Shown here: piece after piece, positions 1 to 8,561 of the stretch
Numbering within the stretch: the stretch's first letter is position 1
How the letters are laid out: each line of letters begins with the position of its first letter
DNA from: Mycolicibacterium moriokaense
Lineage (GTDB): Bacteria > Actinomycetota > Actinomycetes > Mycobacteriales > Mycobacteriaceae
NCBI RefSeq assembly: GCF_003201655.1
Contig: NZ_QJJU01000004.1
Span: forward strand, 62,001 to 126,000
Reading direction: 5' to 3'
DNA: 64,000 nt
Program-made: the position numbers and the translations under genes
The notes under the pieces: model-generated
What the model was told of the DNA's origin: nothing
What the model saw: only the letters and a program-made list of their open reading frames with translations
Database searches by the model: none

Positions 1-153
1 GACGGTGACGGTGATCAGTAGGCCGAACCGCGCATTGAACCGGAGAAGGAAGTTCGGGTGGTTCAGCCGGCGTACATCGCGGGTCTTGACAGGACGGCCG
101 AGCTTGAGCTCCTCGACGCGGGGATGACGCTCGTATTGGTAGATCCTCGACAT
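1..153 (-). CDS. N-terminal part of an unrecognised, probably membrane-associated protein (runs off the left edge)
   Basis: A minus-strand frame starts at ATG (151-153) and stays open to the window edge (51 codons). It begins MSRIYQYERHP, is basic for about 40 residues, and then enters a hydrophobic run (FGLLITVTV) that looks like the start of a membrane segment. It lies 30 bp downstream of the glpD stop in the same orientation, so it may be the third gene of a tetR-glpD-orf operon. No strong ribosome binding site is visible. I do not recognise the family from this fragment. Confidence 0.5.
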   Translation of the reverse strand, partial: MSRIYQYERHPRVEELKLGRPVKTRDVRRLNHPNFLLRFNARFGLLITVTV

Positions 154-183
154 CGGCGCAGTGTGCCACGCGTTGCTGGGAAA

Positions 184-1722
184 TCAGCGCACGGCGGCGA
201 CGAATTCTTCGGCCACGGACACGGCGCGTGCCCGATCTGACGCCACGAGGCCGATGCGGGTCCGGCGGTCCAGGATGTCGTCGACTGTCATCGCGCCTTC
301 GTGGGTGATCGCGTATTCGAATTCGGCCCTTGTGACATCGATGCCGTCGGCCACCGGTTCTGTCGGACGCTCACAACCGGCGGCGGCGATCACGTTCGGC
401 GCTTCGGCGCCGTAGCGGGCGACCAGCGACCCCGGCAGATCCGCAGGCGACCGCAGAGTCGCCACCGGATTCGACGGCGCCCCGACCAGCGGCAGGTTGC
501 GGGTGCGGCAGGCCGTCGCGGTCAGTCCTCGCAACGCGACAGTTCGGTCGAGGACGTCCTCGGCCATGTATCGGTATTCGGTCAGCTTGCCACCGATCAC
601 ACTGATCACCCCTGCAGTTGACTCGACGACCGCGTGCTCACGCGACACGTCGGCCGTGCGTCCTTCGCCGGTGTCGATCAGCGGTCGCAGGCCTGCGTAC
701 GCGCCGATGACGTCGGCCGGTCCCAGCGCGACGTCCAACGCGGTGTTGGCCGTGTCGAGCAGAAACGAGATCTCCTCCTGCGTCGGCTGCGGCACATCGG
801 GAACCGGGCCAGGCGCGTCCTCGTCGGTGAGGCCCAGGTACACGCGGCCCAGCTGCTCCGGCATCGCGAACACGAACCGGTTGACCTCACCGGGAATCGG
901 AATGGTCAGCGCGGCAACGGGATTGCCGAACGTGTTGGCGTCGAACACCAGATGGGTTCCGCGACTTGGCCGCAGCCGCAGCCCGGTGTCGACCTCGCCC
1001 GCCCATACCCCGGTTGCGTTGACGACCGCACGTGCCGAGACGTCGAACGACTCACCGGAGCGCTGGTCGGTCAGTGTGACCGAGGTGCCCGTCGCATTGG
1101 ACGCGCCGACGCGAGTCAAAATGCGCGCGCCGTGTTGCGCTGCCGTGCGCGCAACGGCGGTGACGAGCCGCGCGTCGTCGATCAGCTGCCCGTCATAGGC
1201 GAGCAGGCCACCGCGCAAACCGTCGCGGCGCACCGTCGGCGCCATTTCGATCGCGCGCGCCGTGTCGATCCGCCGGGATCGCGGAAGCGTCGTTGACGGA
1301 GTGCCCGCCAGCTTGCGCAACCCGTCGCCTGCCGCGAAACCGAATCGCACCAAGGCCTGCGACGCCATGTTCATCTCGGGTAGCAGCGGAACCAGCTGCG
1401 GCATGGCCTTGACGAGGTGAGGAGCGTTGCGGATCATCAGGATTCCGCGTTCGATGGCGCTGCGGCGCGCGATTCCGACGTTGCCCGTCGCGAGGTAGCG
1501 CAGCCCGCCGTGCACCAGCTTGGAACTCCACCGGCTAGTGCCGAACGCCAGATCATGCTTCTCGACCAACGCGACGCGCAAACCGCGGGTCGCTGCGTCA
1601 AGGGCGATGCCGGTGCCGGTGATGCCGCCGCCGATCACGATCACGTCGAGCGGCTCGCCGTCGGCCAGCGCCGCAAGCTCGGCCGCGCGACGGGTCTCAT
1701 TCAGTGCAGTCGAGCCGGTCAT
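184..1722 (-). CDS. glpD: FAD-dependent glycerol-3-phosphate dehydrogenase
   Basis: Predicted 512-residue flavoenzyme oxidising sn-glycerol-3-phosphate to dihydroxyacetone phosphate and passing electrons to the quinone pool at the inner face of the membrane. An N-terminal dinucleotide-binding site (VIVIGGGITGTGIALDAA, about residues 25-42) is followed by the GlpD signature RWSSKLVHGGLRYL and, near the C-terminus, the GKLTEYRYMAEDV region. The start at 1722 is chosen because its ATG overlaps the stop of the upstream TetR gene (ATGA), indicating translational coupling; an open extension upstream lies inside the TetR gene. Length is normal for GlpD. The gene order tetR-glpD divergent from an AGPS-like flavoprotein and a lipid kinase matches M. 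tuberculosis Rv2249c-Rv2252 as I remember it, so this is probably the glpD1 orthologue. Confidence 0.93.
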   Translation of the reverse strand: MTGSTALNETRRAAELAALADGEPLDVIVIGGGITGTGIALDAATRGLRVALVEKHDLAFGTSRWSSKLVHGGLRYLATGNVGIARRSAIERGILMIRNAPHLVKAMPQLVPLLPEMNMASQALVRFGFAAGDGLRKLAGTPSTTLPRSRRIDTARAIEMAPTVRRDGLRGGLLAYDGQLIDDARLVTAVARTAAQHGARILTRVGASNATGTSVTLTDQRSGESFDVSARAVVNATGVWAGEVDTGLRLRPSRGTHLVFDANTFGNPVAALTIPIPGEVNRFVFAMPEQLGRVYLGLTDEDAPGPVPDVPQPTQEEISFLLDTANTALDVALGPADVIGAYAGLRPLIDTGEGRTADVSREHAVVESTAGVISVIGGKLTEYRYMAEDVLDRTVALRGLTATACRTRNLPLVGAPSNPVATLRSPADLPGSLVARYGAEAPNVIAAAGCERPTEPVADGIDVTRAEFEYAITHEGAMTVDDILDRRTRIGLVASDRARAVSVAEEFVAAVR

Positions 1723-2300
1723 GGTTTTAGGTATCCGTTCAGGCAGTGGGTGAGTTCGACGTCGAGCGCGCGTGTGTCGAGGATCGGAGCGACGATCTGT
1801 CCGGACTGGATCGTCGACCGAGCGATCAGCAGACACATCGCGGCCAGTTGACGCGGTTCGCCGGGTCGCACGCTGCCCTCCTCCTGGGCGAGCTTGATCT
1901 CGGCGGCCAAAGTGTCGATGAGGATCTGCTGGCTGGTGCCCAACCGCTCGGTGAGGTAGACCATCGTCAATTCGGGAGCCTCGTTCAGCACCGACATGAC
2001 CACGTCGTCGTTGCGAAGGTGGTCGGCCAACGCGACGACCCGCTCGACCAGCGCCTCACGGGTGACCCCACGGCTTGGCACCGCGTCCAATGCGCCGACG
2101 ATGCGCGCGGTGAGCAGCGCCGCAAGCACCGATCGGATGTCTGGCCAGCGGCGATAGACAGTTGGCCTGCTCACTCGGGCCCGCCGCGCGATCTCGGCCA
2201 GGGTCACTCGATCGACCCCGTAGGCCATCACACAATGGGCCGCGGCCTCAAGGATTCGGTCGCCGACGCTCGACGAAGGATCGTTACTGATTGACAGCAT
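1719..2300 (-). CDS. TetR/AcrR family transcriptional regulator
   Basis: Predicted 193-residue repressor. The N-terminal helix-turn-helix is clear (DRILEAAAHCVMAYGVDRVTLAEIARRARVSRPTVYRRW, split over about residues 12-47); the C-terminal helical ligand domain is not informative. The start at 2300 (MLSISNDP) leaves only 17 bp to the divergent flavoprotein gene; longer upstream extensions would run through that gene and are rejected. The stop overlaps the glpD start, so regulator and glpD are cotranscribed. It probably autoregulates and controls the divergent flavoprotein/diacylglycerol kinase genes through the short intergenic region. The ligand is unknown; a lipid or glycerol metabolite is an inference from context. 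Confidence 0.85.
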   Translation of the reverse strand: MLSISNDPSSSVGDRILEAAAHCVMAYGVDRVTLAEIARRARVSRPTVYRRWPDIRSVLAALLTARIVGALDAVPSRGVTREALVERVVALADHLRNDDVVMSVLNEAPELTMVYLTERLGTSQQILIDTLAAEIKLAQEEGSVRPGEPRQLAAMCLLIARSTIQSGQIVAPILDTRALDVELTHCLNGYLKP

Positions 2301-2317
2301 GTGTAATACTGTAACGC
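2301..2317. promoter_or_regulatory. 17-bp divergent intergenic region with candidate TetR operator
   Basis: Only 17 bp separate the divergent start codons. The sequence GTGTAATACTGTAACGC holds two TGTAA half-site-like words and an imperfect palindrome (GTAATACTGTAAC, 8 of 13 positions symmetric). With so little room, the transcripts are probably leaderless or the promoters reach into the coding regions. The TetR protein encoded alongside is the obvious binder, but this is inferred. Confidence 0.45.
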
Positions 2318-3940
2318 ATGACGCGTCCTGATGACCAACAGACCGCACTCCTGCCCCCAATGAAGTGGAACGCATGGGGCGACCCCGCGGAGGCAAAACC
2401 GCTGTCAGAGGGAATTCGATCACTGCTGAGGCAGGCCGTCGGAATCGAGGAATCAGCGGAGACCGAAGTCGAGCCCGACCAGGTTCGGTTGCGGCCGTCG
2501 GCACTGTCGCCGGCCGATCGTGACGGGTTGGCTGCGATCGTCGGCGCCGAATACTGCGGCATCGACGACCGTGCCCGCCTTCTGCGCGCGGGTGGCAAGT
2601 CGACGCTGGACCTGTTGCGCCGCAAAGACTCCGGTGTGCAGGACGCACCCGATGCGGTGCTCTTGCCCAGGAGCGATGAGGAGATTGCCGCGATCCTGCA
2701 GTTCTGCGCGGACCACAGCATTGCGATCGTCCCTTTCGGCGGCGGCACCAGCGTGGTCGGCGGCCTAGATCCGATCCGTGGCGACTTCAAGGCCGTCGTG
2801 TCACTGGACCTGCGGCTGCTGAACCAACTTCACTCGCTCGACGAGGTGTCCGGGGAAGCCGACCTGGGTGCCGGGCTGACCGGGCCCGACGCCGAACGCC
2901 TGCTCGGCGAGCGCGGCTATTCGCTCGGCCACTTCCCGCAGAGCTTTCAGTTCGCCACCATCGGCGGATTCGCCGCGACGCGGTCGTCCGGTCAGGATTC
3001 CGCAGGTTACGGCCGGTTCAACGACATGGTCCGCGGGCTGCGCACGGTGACGCCGGCCGGTGTGCTCGACCTGGGCAGGGCGCCCGAGTCCGCGGCAGGG
3101 CCGGATTTGCGACAACTGATGATCGGCTCCGAGGGCGTGTTCGGGATCATCACCCGGGTGCGGGTGCGCGTCCACCCGATCCCGGAGGCCACCCGCTACG
3201 AGGCGTGGTCGTTCCCTGACTTCACGACCGGCGCCGACGCACTCCGCGCCGTCGTACAGACCGGCACAGGGCCGACCGTCGTCAGGCTGTCCGACGAGGC
3301 GGAGACCGGCGTCAATCTGGCCACCACGGAGAGCATCGGCGAGCAGAAAGTCACCGGCGGCTGCCTCGGGATCACGGTGTTCGAGGGAACAGAGGCACAC
3401 GTCGAGAGCAGACACGCCGAAACCCGGGCGCTGCTTGCCGCCCGTGGCGGCACGTCGCTAGGCGAGGCGCCCGCGCAGGCGTGGGAGCACGGCAGGTTCA
3501 ACGCGCCGTATCTGCGCGATTCGCTGCTGTCCGCCGGCGCGTTGTGCGAGACGCTGGAGACCGCGACGAATTGGTCGAATGTGCCCACGCTGAAGGCCGC
3601 CGTCACTGAGGCGTTGACGAACTCGCTCGCCGAATCGGGCACGCCCGCGCTTGTGCTGTGCCACATTTCGCATGTGTATCCCACCGGGGCATCGCTGTAC
3701 TTCACCGTCGTCGCCGGGCAACGCGGCAATCCGATCGAGCAGTGGCGCAAGGCGAAGACGGCCGCGTCCGATGCGATGATGCGCACCGGCGCCACGATCA
3801 CCCATCACCACGCCGTCGGCGCCGACCACCGGCCGTGGATGCGCGACGAGGTCGGCGACCTGGGCGTCGCCGTGCTGCGTGCCGTCAAGGCCACCCTCGA
3901 TCCGGCGGGAATCCTCAACCCCGGCAAGCTGATTCCGTGA
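2318..3940 (+). CDS. FAD-linked oxidase of the alkyldihydroxyacetonephosphate synthase (AGPS) type
   Basis: Predicted 540-residue flavoprotein of the VAO/PCMH superfamily. The FAD-binding PCMH domain is visible around residues 110-300: a VLLPRSDEEIAAILQFC segment, then VPFGGGTSVVGG, then the substrate/flavin region FPQSFQFATIGGFAATRSSGQDS; the C-terminus ends with the family-typical DPAGILNPGKLIP. AGPS-like enzymes act on acyl-DHAP in ether lipid synthesis, but bacterial members of this clade often have unknown substrates and may be glycerol-phosphate or lactate-type oxidases. It is divergent from tetR-glpD and 7 bp upstream of a lipid kinase, with which it probably forms an operon, suggesting a shared role in glycerolipid metabolism. 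It corresponds positionally to Rv2251. Confidence 0.85.
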   Translation: MTRPDDQQTALLPPMKWNAWGDPAEAKPLSEGIRSLLRQAVGIEESAETEVEPDQVRLRPSALSPADRDGLAAIVGAEYCGIDDRARLLRAGGKSTLDLLRRKDSGVQDAPDAVLLPRSDEEIAAILQFCADHSIAIVPFGGGTSVVGGLDPIRGDFKAVVSLDLRLLNQLHSLDEVSGEADLGAGLTGPDAERLLGERGYSLGHFPQSFQFATIGGFAATRSSGQDSAGYGRFNDMVRGLRTVTPAGVLDLGRAPESAAGPDLRQLMIGSEGVFGIITRVRVRVHPIPEATRYEAWSFPDFTTGADALRAVVQTGTGPTVVRLSDEAETGVNLATTESIGEQKVTGGCLGITVFEGTEAHVESRHAETRALLAARGGTSLGEAPAQAWEHGRFNAPYLRDSLLSAGALCETLETATNWSNVPTLKAAVTEALTNSLAESGTPALVLCHISHVYPTGASLYFTVVAGQRGNPIEQWRKAKTAASDAMMRTGATITHHHAVGADHRPWMRDEVGDLGVAVLRAVKATLDPAGILNPGKLIP

Positions 3941-3947
3941 CGCCACG

Positions 3948-4850
3948 GTGACGGACTTCGCGCGGGTAACGATGTTGACCAACCCCGCATCGGGACACGG
4001 CAGCGCACCGCACGCGGCCGAACGTGCCGTCGCACAGTTGCATCGCCGCGGCGTCGACGTCGTCGCCATCGCAGGCACCGACGCCGAGCACGCACGACGG
4101 CTCGTCGAGGGAGCGCTCGAACGCGGGATGGACGCGCTGGTGGTGGTCGGCGGTGACGGCATCATCTCGCTGGCGCTACAGGTGCTCGCGCAAACCGATA
4201 TCCCACTCGGCATCATCCCCGCGGGCACCGGCAACGACCATGCGCGCGAATTCCGGATTCCCACAAAGGATCCCGAGGCGGCAGCCGACGTCATCGTCGA
4301 CGGCGTCGTCGAGACGGTGGACCTTGGCCGCATCAAAGGCACCGACGGGACCGACAAGTGGTTCGGCACGATCATGGCCGCGGGCTTCGATTCCCTTGTC
4401 ACCGACCGCACCAACCGGATGCGTTGGCCGCACGGCCGGATGCGCTACAACGTCGCGATGGTCGCGGAGCTGTCCAAGTTGCGGCTGCTACCGTTCCGGC
4501 TGACCTTCGACGGGCGAGAGTTGGACACTGAGTTGACGCTGGCCGCGTTCGGCAACACTCGAAGTTATGGCGGCGGAATGATGATCTGCCCCAACGCCGA
4601 TCCCACCGATGGGCTGCTCGATGTCACGATGGTGGCCTCGGCGTCACGTACGAAGCTGATTCGCTTGTTCCCCACCGTGTTCAAGGGCACTCACATCGAT
4701 CTCGACGAGGTGCGCACCGAGCGCGCGCGCGCGATCACCGTGGACTCCCCCGGCATCAACGCCTACGCCGACGGCGAGTACGTGTGCCCGCTGCCCGTCG
4801 AGGTGTCGGCCGTCCCAGGAGCGTTGAAGATCCTGCGACCAGAGGGCTAG
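3948..4850 (+). CDS. Diacylglycerol kinase family lipid kinase
   Basis: Predicted 300-residue soluble lipid kinase of the DgkB/YegS fold. The N-terminal catalytic domain has NPASGHGSAPHAAERAV (about residues 12-28) and the ATP-binding signature VVVGGDGIISLALQVL, then GIIPAGTGNDHARE; the C-terminal beta domain carries DGLLDVTMV and ends INAYADGEYVCPLPVEV. It should phosphorylate diacylglycerol or a related lipid. The GTG start at 3948 lies 7 bp after the flavoprotein stop. It matches the position of Rv2252, which I recall as a diacylglycerol kinase tied to phosphatidylinositol mannosides. Its stop overlaps the convergent DUF3145 stop within a shared CTAG. Confidence 0.9.
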   Translation: MTDFARVTMLTNPASGHGSAPHAAERAVAQLHRRGVDVVAIAGTDAEHARRLVEGALERGMDALVVVGGDGIISLALQVLAQTDIPLGIIPAGTGNDHAREFRIPTKDPEAAADVIVDGVVETVDLGRIKGTDGTDKWFGTIMAAGFDSLVTDRTNRMRWPHGRMRYNVAMVAELSKLRLLPFRLTFDGRELDTELTLAAFGNTRSYGGGMMICPNADPTDGLLDVTMVASASRTKLIRLFPTVFKGTHIDLDEVRTERARAITVDSPGINAYADGEYVCPLPVEVSAVPGALKILRPEG

Positions 4851-5359
4851 CCGACGCCTCGGTTGAGCCAGCTCACTTCCCCGCTGTCCCCGCCGTCGCG
4901 GTATGGCTCCAGTGCCTCATCCCAAGCGGTGCCCAGCACCGAATCGAGTTCGGCGGCGAGGGTGTCAGCCCCCGACTCCATCATCGTGCGCAGCCGCATC
5001 TCGCCGACCATCACGTCGCCGTTGGCGCTCATCGCGCCGCTCCACAGTCCGAGCTGTGGGGTGTGGCACCAGCGGTGCCCGTCGACTCCTGCGGTTGGGT
5101 CCTCGGTCACCTCGAACCGAAGCACCGACCACGAGCGCAGAGCGTTGGCCAACTGCGCACCGGTGCCGACCGGCCCGACCCAGTTGGTGATCGCGCGCAG
5201 CTGTCCGGGCATGGCAGGCTGCGGGGTCCACTTGAGATTCGCCCTTGCCTGAAGGGTCGACGACAGCGCCCACTCGACGTGCGGGCACACCGCCGCGGGT
5301 GAGGCATGGACATAGACCACACCCATCGCCGCGTCGGCGAATTGGTTCGCTGCACGCAT
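4847..5359 (-). CDS. DUF3145 family protein, function unknown
   Basis: Predicted 170-residue actinobacterial protein recognisable as DUF3145 by segments such as GVVYVHASPAAVCPHVEWAL, SWSVLRFEVTEDP and GLWSGAMSANGDVMVGE. No signal peptide or membrane segment is seen. The start at 5359 (MRAANQF) is preferred over one 13 codons upstream because AAGGAGCAGCAG sits directly before it as a ribosome binding site. The family is widely conserved in Actinobacteria without an assigned role. It is convergent with and overlaps the diacylglycerol kinase gene by 4 bp. Confidence 0.85.
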   Translation of the reverse strand: MRAANQFADAAMGVVYVHASPAAVCPHVEWALSSTLQARANLKWTPQPAMPGQLRAITNWVGPVGTGAQLANALRSWSVLRFEVTEDPTAGVDGHRWCHTPQLGLWSGAMSANGDVMVGEMRLRTMMESGADTLAAELDSVLGTAWDEALEPYRDGGDSGEVSWLNRGVG

Positions 5360-5466
5360 CTGCTGCTCCTTCGGCTCCACGAGGGACGTCTTCCCCAACG
5401 ACCTTGTGTTTCCGAATAGCAGCTGTGTCGTGCGTGTCTATTGTGCCTTGTGAGGCCACTGTTGCG

Positions 5467-6291
5467 CTAGTCTGCGCCGAATTCTCTCAGGACTTCGTCA
5501 GAGACTGCAGGCCAGAGCGGGTAGGTCCACTCCCCGAAGCTGCGGTCAGTCAGCACGGCCAGCGCCAGGTCCGCGGCGGGATCGACCCACAAAAACGTCC
5601 CTGACTGGCCGAAATGGCCGTACGTCCGGCCCGAGTTGGATGATCCGGTCCAGTGTGGCGACTTGGCGTCCCTGATTTCGAAGCCAAGGCCCCAGTCGTT
5701 GGGCCGCTGCACCCCGAATCCCGGCAACACCCCGTCGAGACCGGGAAACTGCACGTCAATGGCCTCGGCATGCATCTGCGACGAGACCACGGACGGCCGC
5801 AGCATGTCGGCGGCGAAGGCCGCCAAGTCGGTGACCGTCGACGTCGCCCCGTAGCCCGCCGCTTCCGCGCCGCCCTGGAGCGAGGAGTCGGCCATGCCGA
5901 GCGGCTCGAACACCGCCTCGGTCAGGTACTGCCCGAATGCGATGCCCGACGCGTGCTCGATCGTCTCGGCGAGCACCTGAAACCCGTAGTTGGAGTACAT
6001 GCGGCGCTGGCCGGGCTTGGCCATCGCCTCCGCCGAGTGCATCGCATACCCAGAGGCGTGGGCGAGCAGGTGGCGGACCGTCGACCCCGGCGGGCCTGCG
6101 TGCGTGTCCAGCTCGACCACGCCCTCTTCGATCGCGATCTGCGCGGCGCGGGCCGCGAGCGGTTTGGTCACCGACGCCAGCGCGAAGCGGTGCCTCATGT
6201 CGCCGTGTTCCGCCATCACGCCGGACGGGCCGACAACGGTGGCGGCCGCGGCGGTGACCGGCCAGTCGGCTATCGCATCGAGCGCGCTCAT
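5467..6291 (-). CDS. Serine beta-lactamase/esterase-like hydrolase (class C/PBP4* fold)
   Basis: Predicted 274-residue serine hydrolase. The SxxK nucleophile motif is SVTK (in RFALASVTKPLA, about residues 38-49), the YxN motif is YSN (in QRRMYSNYGFQVLAE), and a late HFGQSGTFLWVDP corresponds to the third beta-lactamase-fold box. Members hydrolyse esters, amides or D-amino-acid peptides; true beta-lactamase activity is rare. No signal peptide is apparent with the chosen start (MSALDAIADWP, 6291), suggesting a cytoplasmic enzyme. The position corresponds to Rv2257c. An 11-codon upstream extension is possible. Confidence 0.8.
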   Translation of the reverse strand: MSALDAIADWPVTAAAATVVGPSGVMAEHGDMRHRFALASVTKPLAARAAQIAIEEGVVELDTHAGPPGSTVRHLLAHASGYAMHSAEAMAKPGQRRMYSNYGFQVLAETIEHASGIAFGQYLTEAVFEPLGMADSSLQGGAEAAGYGATSTVTDLAAFAADMLRPSVVSSQMHAEAIDVQFPGLDGVLPGFGVQRPNDWGLGFEIRDAKSPHWTGSSNSGRTYGHFGQSGTFLWVDPAADLALAVLTDRSFGEWTYPLWPAVSDEVLREFGAD

Positions 6292-6330
6292 GGTCGTCTC
6301 GATGCTCCTCTCGTCCGCGCGCAAGCGAGC

Positions 6331-6636
6331 CTACTTGCGCGCGACGTAATAGAAGTTGATCGGGTCCGACTCGATCTCACGGACCTGGACATCGCCGAAG
6401 CCGGCATCGGCCAACATCGACGTAGCCAACTGGCGTCCCCATGCGGTCCCAAGTCCGTCGCCGTCGAGTCCCAGCGACACGCTCATGCAGTGCATTGTCG
6501 AGGCGGTGTATATGTACGGGGCGGACGGGACGCCGATCGACAGCAGGATGGCCAGGCTGGCGCTGTCTATCGCGCCGACTATGCGCACCGCGAATTTCTC
6601 GGTGGTGTCGGTGTGGGGCTCGTTCACAGTCGTCAT
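6331..6636 (-). pseudogene. Internally deleted SAM-dependent methyltransferase (Rv2258c-like), N- and C-terminal pieces joined in frame
   Basis: The 101-codon frame joins two recognisable parts of a roughly 350-residue class I methyltransferase. Residues about 14-35 ([21 protein letters not shown]) resemble the first helix of the N-terminal winged-helix domain. Residues about 42-101 ([33 protein letters not shown], then [11 protein letters not shown]) resemble the extreme C-terminus. The whole SAM-binding core is missing, and the junction lies close to codon 36. The frame stays open, so a short protein could still be made, but it cannot bind SAM. It sits where Rv2258c lies in M. tuberculosis, between the beta-lactamase-like gene and mscR, which supports decay of an ancestral gene. 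Confidence 0.7.
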
Positions 6637-6663
6637 CTGTAAAACGGTAGGCCGCTGGGCGCA

Positions 6664-7434
6664 TCACGTGAGTTCGATCGACCGTTTCGCAAGGCCCATC
6701 CAGTAGCCGTCAATGACCTGTTGGGGTGATTGCTGCGGATCACTGGATGCACCGAGCGCGACGAACAACGGCGAGAAGTGCTCGATGGTCGGGTGCGCAT
6801 ACGGCATGCCGGGTGCCTTCGCGCGAAAGTCGATGAGGGAGTCCAGGTCCCCTGCGGCGAAGCGCTCATTGGCCCATGCGTCGAACTCGGTCGACCAGTT
6901 CGGTGGGACGGCGCCGGGCGACGGGTCGTCGAGGAACGGCAACCCGTGCGTGGTGAAGCCGGACCCGATGATCAGCACGCCGTCATCCCGCAGCGGCCGG
7001 AGCCGCTCGCCGAGGTGCAACAGGCGCTGCGGGTCCAAGGTCGGCATCGAGATCTGCAGCACCGGGATGGTGGCATCGGGATACATGACGGTGAGCGGCA
7101 CGTAAGCGCCGTGGTCGAGCCTGCGGTCCGGGTCGTGAGCGACGGGCTCGCTGTCGGGCATCAGCGTCGCGACGCGCGCGGCGAGGTCGGGTGCGCCCGG
7201 CGAGTTGTAGGTGACCTCGTAGTAGTGCTGCGGAAAGCCCCAGAAGTCGTACGTCAACGGGGTCTCGGTGGCGGTCGACCCGATGGTCAGTGGCGCGGCC
7301 TCCCAATGGGCCGAGACGACGAGGATCGCCGACGGCGTAGGCAGCACCTCGGCCCACGCCCCCAGCTGTGAGACCCACAGCGCATCGTCGACGAGCGGCG
7401 GTGCGCCGTGGGACAGATACAGCGCCGGGATCAC
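6664..7434 (-). CDS. DODA-type (LigB-fold) extradiol ring-opening dioxygenase
   Basis: Predicted 256-residue class III extradiol dioxygenase. Candidate metal ligands are in SHGAP (residues 8-12), the SAHWEA segment and RRLDHGAYVPL; GSGFTTHGLP carries a further conserved His. The family opens catechol-type rings (for example 4,5-DOPA) using non-haem Fe(II) or Zn(II). The GTG start at 7434 has GGAAAG about 9 bp upstream. It is divergent from mscR with only 38 bp between, so the promoters are close. The true substrate is unknown; nothing nearby is a clear aromatic-degradation partner. Confidence 0.85.
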   Translation of the reverse strand: MIPALYLSHGAPPLVDDALWVSQLGAWAEVLPTPSAILVVSAHWEAAPLTIGSTATETPLTYDFWGFPQHYYEVTYNSPGAPDLAARVATLMPDSEPVAHDPDRRLDHGAYVPLTVMYPDATIPVLQISMPTLDPQRLLHLGERLRPLRDDGVLIIGSGFTTHGLPFLDDPSPGAVPPNWSTEFDAWANERFAAGDLDSLIDFRAKAPGMPYAHPTIEHFSPLFVALGASSDPQQSPQQVIDGYWMGLAKRSIELT

Positions 7435-7472
7435 ATCACCAGCTTTCCACCCTGGACGTTAAGTTGTAGCCC

Positions 7473-8561
7473 ATGACTCAGACGGTGCGCGGTGTGATTT
7501 CACGTAAGAAGGGCGATCCGGTGGAGGTGGTGGATGTCGTCATCCCCGATCCGGGGCCCCGCGAAGTCGTGGTCGACATCATCGCGTGCGGGGTCTGCCA
7601 TACCGACCTGACCTATCGCGAGGGCGGCATCAACGACGAGTACCCGTTCCTGCTCGGGCACGAGGCGGCGGGCACCGTCGAGTCGGTCGGTGAGGGCGTG
7701 ACACACGTCGAACCCGGTGATTTCGTGATCCTGAACTGGCGTGCGGTGTGTGGTGAATGCCGGGCCTGCAAGCGGGGCAGGCCGTGGTACTGCTTCGACA
7801 CCTTCAACGCCGGCCAGCCGATGACGTTGACCGACGGCACCGAGCTGACACCGGCACTGGGTATCGGCGCGTTCGCCGACAAGACGCTGGTGCACGAACT
7901 GCAGTGCACCAAGGTCGACCCGGCCGCCGATCCCGCGGTGGCCGGACTGCTTGGCTGCGGTGTGACGGCCGGGCTTGGCGCGGCGGTCAACACCGCTGCT
8001 GTCGGCCGCGACGACACGGTCGCTGTGATCGGTTGCGGCGGTGTCGGTGACGCGGCGATCGCCGGGGCGGCGCTGGTCGGGGCCAAGCGGATCATCGCCG
8101 TCGATACCGACAACAAGAAGCTGGACTGGGCAAGGGATTTCGGGGCTACGCACACCATCAACGCCCGCGAGCTCGATCCGGTGGAGACGATTCGGGACCT
8201 CACCGACGGAAACGGTGCGGACGTGGTGATCGATGCGGTCGGCAGGCCGGAAACCTGGAAGCAGGCGTTCTACGCCCGTGATCTGGCGGGAACGGTTGTG
8301 CTGGTGGGTGTTCCGACGCCGGACATGAAGCTGGAGATGCCGTTGATCGACTTCTTCTCCCGCGGCGGGTCGCTGAAGTCGTCGTGGTATGGCGATTGTC
8401 TGCCCGAGCGCGACTTCCCGACGCTGATCAGCCTGTACCTGCAGGGCCGGTTGCCGCTGGAGAAGTTCGTGTCCGAACGCATCGGGCTTGACGGCATCGA
8501 GGACGCCTTCCACAAGATGCATGCGGGCGAGGTGCTGCGCTCGGTGGTGGTACTCAAGTGA
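7473..8561 (+). CDS. mscR: S-nitrosomycothiol reductase / mycothiol-dependent formaldehyde dehydrogenase
   Basis: Predicted 362-residue zinc-dependent class III alcohol dehydrogenase. Catalytic zinc ligands are in GVCHTDL and LLGHEAAG, the structural zinc loop is [15 protein letters not shown], and the NAD-binding glycines are [15 protein letters not shown], with the acidic residue of VDTDNKKL indicating NAD preference. The enzyme oxidises S-hydroxymethyl-mycothiol and reduces S-nitrosomycothiol, protecting against formaldehyde and nitric oxide. Its stop overlaps the start of a metallo-beta-lactamase gene (GTGA), the same pairing as Rv2259-Rv2260, which strongly supports the assignment. Confidence 0.92.
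   Translation: MTQTVRGVISRKKGDPVEVVDVVIPDPGPREVVVDIIACGVCHTDLTYREGGINDEYPFLLGHEAAGTVESVGEGVTHVEPGDFVILNWRAVCGECRACKRGRPWYCFDTFNAGQPMTLTDGTELTPALGIGAFADKTLVHELQCTKVDPAADPAVAGLLGCGVTAGLGAAVNTAAVGRDDTVAVIGCGGVGDAAIAGAALVGAKRIIAVDTDNKKLDWARDFGATHTINARELDPVETIRDLTDGNGADVVIDAVGRPETWKQAFYARDLAGTVVLVGVPTPDMKLEMPLIDFFSRGGSLKSSWYGDCLPERDFPTLISLYLQGRLPLEKFVSERIGLDGIEDAFHKMHAGEVLRSVVVLK

Noticed and set aside
1723..1836. N-terminal extension of GlpD
   Set aside because: It lies inside the tetR gene and has no GlpD similarity; the ATGA overlap gives the natural start.
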